Part shown: in pieces, positions 8,171-15,744 of the stretch
Layout: every line of letters begins with the position of its first letter
Numbering within the stretch: position 1 is the first letter of the stretch
Source: Euryarchaeota archaeon UBA602
GTDB taxonomy: Archaea; Thermoplasmatota; Poseidoniia; Poseidoniales; Thalassarchaeaceae
DNA length: 21,386 bases
Direction of reading: 5' to 3'
Assembly: GCA_002498455.1 (NCBI GenBank)
Contig: DAHO01000081.1
Span: forward strand, 43,316 to 64,701
Position numbers and translations under genes: made by a program
The notes under the pieces: generated by a model
The model's database searches: none
Seen by the model: only the letters and a program-made list of their open reading frames with translations
Told to the model about the DNA's origin: nothing

Positions 8171-8611
8171 TCACATTATTGCAACCGCTGAAGATGCACC
8201 CATTGCTGAGACAAATATTCGACTTGGAGAAGTAAATCCAGTTCCACTAATTTGGATGTACTGAATTTCCCCTGGGAATAACACCGATGTCGAATTGTGA
8301 TGCTGGCTCGCTTGGAATGGAACACTTCCATCGATACTGAGCCACATGTCATCATAGTGTATGTTTTGATCACCAACATTTGTGATGTTCACATGGATGG
8401 AAACACCATCTTCAGTGGCATTGATTGCTCTTAATTCTGGTTCTTGGATGGCCAATTCATCGATCTCCGCTGCCATTTGGGTACTTTCCGTGAGAGACAT
8501 TGATGCCAATGCAAAGATGCCCAATAAAGCGGTGCCGACAATCATCGCGGCTATACTTGTTGAACCACTCAGATTCAGGCCCCCTCCGGGGGAGCATTGG
8601 CCTGTCTCCAT
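8171..8611 (-). CDS. flaF: Archaellum stator protein FlaF (ArlF)
   Basis: 146 residues from ATG 8611. One membrane helix (about 18-38) is followed by a beta-sandwich domain with INATEDG, NITNVGD and FPGE motifs, the FlaF/FlaG-type fold that in known archaella contacts the envelope. Sequons NAT, NIT and NST suggest an external domain. The start is uncertain. ATG 8611 gives a 37-bp overlap with the previous gene and an unusual hydrophilic Cys-containing leader. GGAGGGGG just upstream of CTG codons at 8578 and 8572 would instead give the short N-terminus normal for FlaF. The next ATG (8545) would cut into the membrane helix. The stop, 9 bp before flaG, is clear. Confidence 0.8.
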   Translation of the reverse strand: METGQCSPGGGLNLSGSTSIAAMIVGTALLGIFALASMSLTESTQMAAEIDELAIQEPELRAINATEDGVSIHVNITNVGDQNIHYDDMWLSIDGSVPFQASQHHNSTSVLFPGEIQYIQISGTGFTSPSRIFVSAMGASSAVAIM

Positions 8612-9396
8612 GCCCCAATCATGGCGTTAAACATCAGCAATTCCCTGTGTGGAAGATGTTCTGCAGTATTTTCATTAACGGCTGGATCTGCTAAATCAAT
8701 GAGACCTTTCAGAACCCCACATTCATCGGTAGTAATCATCCCACTGGCAGCAGCTTTGTCGACAAAAGATGTGGCGTTGCTTGCAGATAAATTATCCAAA
8801 AGGAGTGCTACAATCTCACTCGTTGTAATTGGCAAATTCTCTGTTAATGCACCCGGCCTTTGGTTAAGGAATGGATTTAATTCAGCAATTCGGCTTTCGT
8901 ACAAATCCAGTAAATTGACATCAGATTGTTGAACATCAGCGACCTCAGATTCGCCCTCAATTTCATCATCCTCAGTTTCAGTACCATCTTCGTTTTCAAC
9001 GGTATCCATTGTGATCAGTTTGTCAGTTGGAATGGCGTACGGCGTTCCAGCAACATCCTTCAATTGCGTGAGGCGTGCATCCAACATCGCCATGGTCGCT
9101 TCAATTCGATCGAATCTAGAGTCCATTTTGTCTTCGATTTCTTTGGTGTCGAAGTTAACTTGCTTACCACTGCTATCTTGGACAACCGAATCAGCGGACT
9201 CTAGACCAGTGGTTCCAATCCGCGCTCTTGTTGGAGAAGGTGCCAATGTCCACGCATCCTCTTCGATTGGAGCGGCATCTAGCGGAATCGTCGCCACATC
9301 AATTGAATGGGTGGCTAAACTTTCCAATCTCGATACCGCTTCCTCATCAGCGACATCGCCATCGGTTTTACCGAATATTTTGTCGATAATGCTCAC
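8575..9396 (-). CDS. FlaC/FlaD/FlaE-type archaellum component
   Basis: 273 residues, soluble, very acidic. A short amphipathic N-terminus leads into a low-complexity linker, a coiled coil (about 84-116), an acidic linker (133-158) and a C-terminal helical domain (about 160-264). That domain has the FlaD/FlaE look, with an LDLYESRIAELNPF segment (163-176) and LPITTSEIVALLLDNL (188-203). In other Euryarchaeota, FlaC and FlaD/E form the cytoplasmic ring that receives the CheF/CheY switching signal. Here only one such gene is present, so it may do the work of all three. The start is GTG 9396, the first possible after an in-frame TGA, with GGAG upstream. It lies 46 bp after archaellin and overlaps flaF. 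Confidence 0.78.
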   Translation of the reverse strand: MSIIDKIFGKTDGDVADEEAVSRLESLATHSIDVATIPLDAAPIEEDAWTLAPSPTRARIGTTGLESADSVVQDSSGKQVNFDTKEIEDKMDSRFDRIEATMAMLDARLTQLKDVAGTPYAIPTDKLITMDTVENEDGTETEDDEIEGESEVADVQQSDVNLLDLYESRIAELNPFLNQRPGALTENLPITTSEIVALLLDNLSASNATSFVDKAAASGMITTDECGVLKGLIDLADPAVNENTAEHLPHRELLMFNAMIGAWRQANAPPEGA

Positions 9397-9442
9397 TCAG
9401 ATACTCTCCAAAATCGTGTCCTCCGAAGAGGGTAAATCTACC

Positions 9443-10018
9443 TCAGATAATTGATGATCCAGGGTTAACATCGTTGTAGTGGAGAGATGCATAGGTATCT
9501 CCACCCCCATCGATGAAGACTCGCATTTCTTGATTGTCTCCAACTTGTGGAGTACAATCTGCAGACGTATCAATTGGAACCAAGAACGTCTCACCAGCAT
9601 CAACCGATGCAGTAGCACCTAGGGCGGTACCATCAAGGTCAGTGGCAACAGTGAAAACACCAGCGTTAACTCCAGCTACTGCTGTGCCATCATCACATGC
9701 CATGTGCCATTCCATGTCTGCCAACAATGTAGTGTCTGAACCAGAACTGAGTTGGACGATGAGAGTAATTTCATCAGCAGAACCACCACCGGCGGTTTCT
9801 TCACTAACGTAGGCACCCTGGATCAGTATTTTTCCACCCAAATTGTCTTGAGTATCATCGCCTGTTTTTTGCGCTCTTTGTTGCAATTCTTCAGCCGTCT
9901 TGATAATAATCGTAGAGGCCACGGCAGCCACTAAAATCAGTGCGATAAAAATAATCATTGCACCGATACCAATGGCACCTAAGTCATTCTTTTTGAGAGA
10001 GTATTCTTTACTGGTCAT
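9443..10018 (-). CDS. Archaellin (archaellum filament subunit)
   Basis: 191 residues. The N-terminus has a class III (type IV pilin-like) signal: a basic/acidic leader ending KKNDLG (9-14), then AIGIGAMIIFIALILVAAVA (15-34), the hallmark archaellin core helix, and a polar ELQQRA stretch. Prepilin peptidase FlaK/PibD should cut after Gly14. The rest is a Gly/Ala/Thr/Asp-rich beta domain with two cysteines (C108, C155) that could pair. No N-X-S/T sequon is present in the whole protein, unusual for archaellins. It is the only archaellin in the window. ATG 10018 follows AAGGAGATG with eight bases from GGAG, and a TATA box lies upstream, so it has its own promoter ahead of the accessory operon. 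Confidence 0.95.
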   Translation of the reverse strand: MTSKEYSLKKNDLGAIGIGAMIIFIALILVAAVASTIIIKTAEELQQRAQKTGDDTQDNLGGKILIQGAYVSEETAGGGSADEITLIVQLSSGSDTTLLADMEWHMACDDGTAVAGVNAGVFTVATDLDGTALGATASVDAGETFLVPIDTSADCTPQVGDNQEMRVFIDGGGDTYASLHYNDVNPGSSII

Positions 10019-10023
10019 TTAGA

Positions 10024-10032
10024 CATCTCCTT
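10024..10032 (-). promoter_or_regulatory. Ribosome binding site of archaellin
   Basis: AAGGAGATG on the minus strand, with GGAG eight bases before ATG 10018. It fixes the archaellin start and fits the short leader predicted from the TATA box. Confidence 0.65.
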
Positions 10033-10055
10033 GTACCTCGATTTAGTCGCTGCCA

Positions 10056-10065
10056 AGTTTATAGT
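10056..10065 (-). promoter_or_regulatory. TATA box of the archaellin promoter
   Basis: On the minus strand ACTATAAACT is centred about 42 bases before the archaellin ATG. With the usual archaeal spacing (about 26 bases) transcription would begin near 10034, giving a leader of roughly 16 bases that just contains the AAGGAGATG ribosome site (10024-10032). It lies in the 86-bp gap after the coiled-coil gene, the only sizeable gap between the six upstream genes and flaJ. Confidence 0.6.
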
Positions 10066-10104
10066 TGTAGCCACCAAAAAATCCCAATATCTCCTCTCAG
10101 TCCC

Positions 10105-10965
10105 TCATTTTTTCAATTCCAAATCGAGTGTAGATATTTCCACAGATTTCGGAGCTAGATATCGGAAGAATGGCCATGATTTACAAGACCAACCTGGGGG
10201 AATCCATGGGGACAACAAAACGTCATTCATCGCCTCATCACTTGTGTTCTCAACACGACAAGTCATTTGCAAACCATCGGGCCGCAAATCATAACCGGTT
10301 TGCACATTCAATTTTTCTTGCAAGCTTCCAGGTGCACCGAATTCACGAATTGCAGCCATGGCTGAAGGAGTAATGACGAAAACAAGATCCATTGTTTCCC
10401 CAGGTTGCAACCGATCGACAGGTTGAGCGTCAGGCAAAACTCTCCAATTGGGTGGAACAGGTGCTTTGATATTGAATCCTGGAAGCACCACATCACTTGT
10501 ATTTTCAATTCTTACAAGCAATTGTCCCTGATCGGAATTCGCTTCCCAGCGCGCTTCAATCCCCATCCAGAATTGGAAGAAAATGAATGGATTTAGTGCT
10601 GCACTATTTGCCAAAAGATGTTCAATTAGACGTTCCAGTTGCAATGCCGACTCATCAAAAGCACTCCGCATAATCAAAGTCTCAGCCGTTTTCATCGTAA
10701 GCAAGATATCAAGCAATTCATCTTCACTGGTTGCCCGATCCCTCATGAGAGAGTGCAGCATACGAATGGCCCTCTGCATCTTCCCAATTTGGATGCTTAG
10801 AACTCCAATATCTTCTCTTGCTTGACGAATATTCTTCTTTGCAAAGCGAACATCTTTTTCCAAAATGGCTTCTTGAATTAATTGAATGTGTTCATCCAAA
10901 ACAAGATTCAATCTTGTAACCTGTGCTCGTAAGTCAGATTGGGTTGGCATGACTCCATCATACAT
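10105..10965 (-). CDS. Soluble coiled-coil protein with tandem NEW3/CARDB-like beta-sandwich modules
   Basis: 286 residues from ATG 10965, chosen because GGAGGTGG lies seven bases upstream; a GTG at 10983 would overlap that site. No signal peptide or membrane helix, so probably cytoplasmic. Residues 5-120 are helical, rich in Lys/Arg/Glu, likely coiled coil. A short hydrophobic aromatic stretch (124-134) links to two related beta modules: RIENTSD (152-158) with PPNW (171-174), and RVENTSD (237-243) with PPGW (256-259). These motifs (N-T at a strand end, PPxW, then LxPGE) are of the CARDB/NEW3 type also seen in the giant protein encoded just upstream, whose stop it overlaps by 8 bp. It is the last gene before archaellin. 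I do not recognise a named family; a partner or adaptor of the giant protein is inference. Confidence 0.75.
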   Translation of the reverse strand: MYDGVMPTQSDLRAQVTRLNLVLDEHIQLIQEAILEKDVRFAKKNIRQAREDIGVLSIQIGKMQRAIRMLHSLMRDRATSEDELLDILLTMKTAETLIMRSAFDESALQLERLIEHLLANSAALNPFIFFQFWMGIEARWEANSDQGQLLVRIENTSDVVLPGFNIKAPVPPNWRVLPDAQPVDRLQPGETMDLVFVITPSAMAAIREFGAPGSLQEKLNVQTGYDLRPDGLQMTCRVENTSDEAMNDVLLSPWIPPGWSCKSWPFFRYLAPKSVEISTLDLELKK

Positions 10966-13900
10966 TGCCTTCCACCTCCACACTCACATCATGAGAATCT
11001 CCCCACCGCTGTCCAATTGTGATTTTACGCAATTCCGTAGATGGATTTCCAAGCTGTACTAGAAGCCCTCTAGCTTCTCCTTCAAAGAAAGTCAACTCTT
11101 CAAAGATCTGATTCCATGAACTGGTACTATTTCGAATGGTCAGTTCTACAGATAATGCACAAAGCATCAGATACAGGAAAATTGAAGCAATATTACCCTC
11201 ACTCCATGAGATTTCATTTGGCAAAATCAGAACCATGAAGATGAATCCTAATGGCGCTAGAGATAATTTGACTCGCAACTGATTCGCAACACGGACCAGT
11301 TCACCCTCATGGTCTTCTACAAGGCTACTACCACCTCGCAGTAGATTTTGCCGGTCAGACAGGATGGCTGGGAATTCATGTGATGCCGCACTCCGGGTGA
11401 TGAGGGCTAACCAAACAATCGATGCAAAACTCATGACGATATTTGGAATCGCCCCTAGGCCATAATGGGTCGAAACTCCGAGTAAAGCACAACCTGCATA
11501 CGCACTCAACATCAACGACCGGTCATCGTCTCGAGACCTTCGCAATAATTGACTGCAAAGCAAGATCAAACCGAGTGTTATTGGGATCAATATCAACAAT
11601 GGAGGTGACCATGAATTCAGTGTGAACGTCTCCCTCAGTGCATCATCATCCGGTTGGTTGCCATACATTTCGGTAGATTGAATGATAACATTACAGTGAA
11701 CATCTTTTGATGCCTCCCACCAATTCAGAGCCCCAGTTTGAACATCCCAGTTGACGGATTTTATTCCACCCTTTCCCAATCCGGCAATTGATTGTTCTTC
11801 AGAACCAATAATTTCGATACCATCCTCACATTCAATGACGGCAACAGCGTCATCTGGCAACGTATTGTTTCCGTGATTCTTGATCATTGCACTGACGACC
11901 CCACTGGTGGATTCTGAAATTTCAGACCCCATCTCAATATTCACTGATATGATCCCAGGGTCGGCCCATGAATCGGAAATCACTCGGACATTGAATGACG
12001 TGATATTATTGTCACCAGCACTTGGATGAATCAGATTAAAGTCCAGGGAATATCCATCTCCTGGAGGCAAATTTTCGATTGCAGGCATTTTGATTCGCAA
12101 TCGAAGGGTGCGATTCTCACTAGAGGGAGTTGGGCCCAAGAGATAGGTTTCACCATTCAAATTCAGAACCTCAGGTTGGCCCCATGTCACCGGATCAACT
12201 GTAAATTCCCATTCAATATCACCGGCTCCAACATACAGGCTTTCGTTGATGAACCTTTCAGAACCGACCAATTCGAGGACATATGAATCAGTTTGAGCCC
12301 CGGCAATTCCTTGTTCCAGAACATTGGTCCAAGGAATGTCAATTGTGAATGTATTGTATATTTTATCTGGGACTGCGAGATATTCATCTTCTGTCCAAAT
12401 CCTCGCGATTTGCAACGTCGATTCTAGATCCCGATCACCTAAATCATCATCTAGAGGGGAGAATTTCAGGTTGAGTTTTGTTTCCTCTAAATTCCATGCA
12501 GAGCCCGCAATACTTTGCACTGTGAAATGAATGTTTTTCATTTCCCCCATAGGCAATGTAAGATTTTGTAAATCGCAATTACTGACAAGCCAACGAGTCT
12601 CATCTCCAGCCGTGCAAATGACATCTAATTGGACATCAAGATTACCGCGATTGACCACTTCCACCGTAAAGTCCCGACTTTCATAGGGCCTGAGTTTGAT
12701 GATGTTTGGAGCATTCCAATCCACTTGGAAAACAGAGTCGGTAAAGAATTCAACATCGGCATCGCCCACAGTCAGATTATCAGTGACATTGGTTGCCACC
12801 ATGGTGCCATAGTTAATATCGCCAGACTCTAGGTTATCATTGCCGCCTGCAGCTGGAACTTGAATTGACAAAGTGATACTTTTTGTTTCAATACCGGCCG
12901 GCTCCAAAGTCAAATTCTCAGGTTCAATTTCGTAAACCCATTCATCGCTTCCACCGATGATTCCAAAATCAAACTCGATAAATTCGACTAGGTTTCCATT
13001 GTTGGTTACATCAAACACCATGGAAAAATTCTGTCCAGGGACCACAGACACATTTTCATCATAACCGAAAGTGATGTTGTGGAATGGATTGACATGAATA
13101 TGGACGAGAGTTTGAGCGACCAGATCACCGTCATTGCTGAGCGCCACTCGTGCAGAGTGGTTGGCATCAGCCCGGGCAAATGGATTTGCTAGAATGTTGA
13201 TTTCAACCGTCCTGTTTTCTCCGGGTAGAAGTGTGATGGAAGAACTCGATGCGACATTTACATCAATATGTTCTGAAAAACCTTCAACACTTACATCGAA
13301 CTGTTGTAAACTATTTCCAATATTTGTGACGAGTAGAGGCAACAATTCCAATTGGTCGACACTGACGTTTGCGGTAGCATTTGCAGGTAGAAGTGTGGCA
13401 CCGACCAACTCTTGAATTTCAAACGGTAACAATTCCTGTGCAATTATATTTCCAGATTCATCAATCACCTGCAACATTACATCAGAATCAGCATCGGCTC
13501 GATAATTTGGCGGAGCGGTTGCTGAAACCATAATTTGTTCAATATTATCGCCATTAATGGTTGGAAATTGATCGGAATTGGAGGGCACAGAGGTTGAGGT
13601 TGTTGGCTGTGAGGAAACAGACCAACCCAATGGCCCAGATAGAATGTAACTGAGATTAGACTCATGGTTTCCGAGATTGATAACATTTACCGGAACAGAG
13701 GTTTCAATCTCTGGAGTAATGATTGTGGGGGATGGAATCTCAATAGAGGCCTTTGACACCTCAGGGATATTCACTGTTAGGATCACTCTTGAGACCGGAG
13801 ATTCGATCCCACTAAGCCCAGATTCAATGGTCAGTGAAGCTGTCACTTCGACTTCCAATATACCTGCAACAGGGGGGAGCCTTATGCTATCACTACCAGG

Positions 13901-15739
13901 GTCTGGGGACCCTAGATTTGCAACAATCATTTGCGTTGCCCCTAGACTCAAAACAGAATTTTCAGGAGTAATTTCGGTACTCCACCTGTTTGCCTCATTA
14001 AGCCCATTCCCACTTCTTGTTGCTTCGAACGAAGAAGGTGCAATATCCAAATTAACATTTACAGTGGTGTCTGGGTTTGTGATTAGATTGTGACGTACTT
14101 GCATTTCCAATTCAACTGGATTTGTCCAAACTCGATTGTCGAACACATCAATTGCCGGCATGAAGAATTCAGTGTTTTCAGCCATTAATTCAACCATGAT
14201 TGTTGCCTGAACATGCAAGAAAGTGTGCTGAATAACCGGCTCACCTCCGACTTCAGGTGCAACCGCAGTCCATAGACGCAAGGTGTTCCCTTCGACCAAT
14301 TTACTAGATGGATCTAGAGGAAGGGTGAGTTGTGGTGGCGTGACAGTGATACTCACCGTGATTTCTTCCCCTACTGAGAGGTATGGGGTGGTACTTGGAT
14401 GTGCAGCGACACTCCAACCCGGTGCCAATTGCGAGAAACCACAATCAATTGTGAAAACGGCTGGAGAAGTTCCGTTATTCTTCAAAATGTATTGAATGTT
14501 TTCAGGTTGGCCCGGGGTGACATTGACATTCCAAGAACTGTGATTCAATGTGGCCTGTAACAAGTCTCCTGCATAGACAAAAGCGGTCGCATCCACAGAG
14601 TAAAACTCTGCTTGACTTACAATCTGTAAATCGATTCGATCAATTTCCGACCGGTTGGTTTCGATTGGCAACTGTACGCCTACGGATACCAAGTTGGATC
14701 CAAGACTGGCGACATTAATCTGTTGAGCAGTTACATTTGTGGCCCAGCCTTTCATCGAAGTTACACTGTATTCGAACGTATCACCAGCGCCTAAATTTTG
14801 CACGATGAAAGTTAGTACCGCTGAATTCCCAGGTTCTACGGCTCGATCACTGGGTGCGAGAATCGCCGCCCTGTAGTCTGAGAATACTGCATTTATCTGC
14901 AAATTGCGTTCAATGCCCTCAAACGACCAGTATACGGTAATATCACATGACCCTGAGTCTACCGATGTAGAGTTGACTTCGATCTGGATGAATTCATATT
15001 GAGAGGGTTGACTGATGGAATTCGATGAGAGATTCAATGAAGAATAAGTGAACTCCGGTCCATTGCAATCAGAAAGATTCACCTCAAAATCGACAGAAGT
15101 TTCCATATTTCCAAGATTTATTGAACTAATTTCTAGATCCCATAACCCCAATGGCAATCGATCGTCAATATCGGGAGTATCAACGATTACATTCGCTTCA
15201 GAAACTACTTCGAACAGAATATTACTTTGGGCATTATTCGATGAATCGGAATCAGTGGAGAGAGATGAATCAGCCATGGCAATTTGAATATCAAACTGTC
15301 CATATTGACCTTCAACTGCGTCCCATTGGATGACACATTGTTGTTGTGAATTGCCCACAAGTTCGTAAGTGGCGGCATCACAACCAATTTGATTGGCGAA
15401 AATAGTTGGTTGAAACGCAAAACTTCCGGTATAATCCAATTCAATTATCGCAGTATGCGGCCCATCATTTCGAACAGTAACCAGTACTTGTTGCACACCA
15501 GCAGATAGTATGGCTGCGCCAGCTTCGACATTAAAATATGAGCCAGAAATCCACTGGAGAGGCTCCAACACGATGTCGGTGGTGGGCGGATTTTTTGCAA
15601 CATCCATTTGGTTATTGTCCTGTTCAACCAATTCTTGTGAAGGCACAATTGGCGATAGGATATGGATAAGCATCAACAAAACCAAAGCGAGACTCGACTT
15701 GCCCCCATATTTTTCAGAAAAGATCCACCGATTCAGCAT
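10958..15739 (-). CDS. Giant secreted multi-Ig (CARDB/NEW3-like) protein with five-helix membrane tail
   Basis: 1593 residues from ATG 15739, five bases after GGAGTGA; a GTG three codons earlier is possible. A signal sequence (about 15-34) after basic residues implies export. Some 1300 residues of beta-rich repeats follow, with recurring NxGN/NDG turns (VRNDG, NNGT, NLGNH, NIGN, NNGN, NRGN, NHGN) and PG(E/Q) motifs typical of CARDB or NEW3 Ig-like modules, and many N-glycosylation sequons. After residue 1377 come five hydrophobic segments (about 1379-1399, 1407-1425, 1430-1448, 1490-1507, 1515-1533) and a roughly 60-residue polar tail. If the signal is cleaved, that tail is cytoplasmic. It starts just after the stop of the coiled-coil gene. 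No enzyme motif seen. It could be a surface-layer-like or envelope-spanning anchor. Confidence 0.85.
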   Translation of the reverse strand: MLNRWIFSEKYGGKSSLALVLLMLIHILSPIVPSQELVEQDNNQMDVAKNPPTTDIVLEPLQWISGSYFNVEAGAAILSAGVQQVLVTVRNDGPHTAIIELDYTGSFAFQPTIFANQIGCDAATYELVGNSQQQCVIQWDAVEGQYGQFDIQIAMADSSLSTDSDSSNNAQSNILFEVVSEANVIVDTPDIDDRLPLGLWDLEISSINLGNMETSVDFEVNLSDCNGPEFTYSSLNLSSNSISQPSQYEFIQIEVNSTSVDSGSCDITVYWSFEGIERNLQINAVFSDYRAAILAPSDRAVEPGNSAVLTFIVQNLGAGDTFEYSVTSMKGWATNVTAQQINVASLGSNLVSVGVQLPIETNRSEIDRIDLQIVSQAEFYSVDATAFVYAGDLLQATLNHSSWNVNVTPGQPENIQYILKNNGTSPAVFTIDCGFSQLAPGWSVAAHPSTTPYLSVGEEITVSITVTPPQLTLPLDPSSKLVEGNTLRLWTAVAPEVGGEPVIQHTFLHVQATIMVELMAENTEFFMPAIDVFDNRVWTNPVELEMQVRHNLITNPDTTVNVNLDIAPSSFEATRSGNGLNEANRWSTEITPENSVLSLGATQMIVANLGSPDPGSDSIRLPPVAGILEVEVTASLTIESGLSGIESPVSRVILTVNIPEVSKASIEIPSPTIITPEIETSVPVNVINLGNHESNLSYILSGPLGWSVSSQPTTSTSVPSNSDQFPTINGDNIEQIMVSATAPPNYRADADSDVMLQVIDESGNIIAQELLPFEIQELVGATLLPANATANVSVDQLELLPLLVTNIGNSLQQFDVSVEGFSEHIDVNVASSSSITLLPGENRTVEINILANPFARADANHSARVALSNDGDLVAQTLVHIHVNPFHNITFGYDENVSVVPGQNFSMVFDVTNNGNLVEFIEFDFGIIGGSDEWVYEIEPENLTLEPAGIETKSITLSIQVPAAGGNDNLESGDINYGTMVATNVTDNLTVGDADVEFFTDSVFQVDWNAPNIIKLRPYESRDFTVEVVNRGNLDVQLDVICTAGDETRWLVSNCDLQNLTLPMGEMKNIHFTVQSIAGSAWNLEETKLNLKFSPLDDDLGDRDLESTLQIARIWTEDEYLAVPDKIYNTFTIDIPWTNVLEQGIAGAQTDSYVLELVGSERFINESLYVGAGDIEWEFTVDPVTWGQPEVLNLNGETYLLGPTPSSENRTLRLRIKMPAIENLPPGDGYSLDFNLIHPSAGDNNITSFNVRVISDSWADPGIISVNIEMGSEISESTSGVVSAMIKNHGNNTLPDDAVAVIECEDGIEIIGSEEQSIAGLGKGGIKSVNWDVQTGALNWWEASKDVHCNVIIQSTEMYGNQPDDDALRETFTLNSWSPPLLILIPITLGLILLCSQLLRRSRDDDRSLMLSAYAGCALLGVSTHYGLGAIPNIVMSFASIVWLALITRSAASHEFPAILSDRQNLLRGGSSLVEDHEGELVRVANQLRVKLSLAPLGFIFMVLILPNEISWSEGNIASIFLYLMLCALSVELTIRNSTSSWNQIFEELTFFEGEARGLLVQLGNPSTELRKITIGQRWGDSHDVSVEVEGNV

Positions 15740-15744
15740 TCCAA

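Noticed and set aside
9397..9442. Possible terminator or small gene between archaellin and the FlaC/D/E gene
   Set aside because: No stable inverted repeat or T-tract seen on the minus strand; 46 bp hold only the downstream ribosome site.
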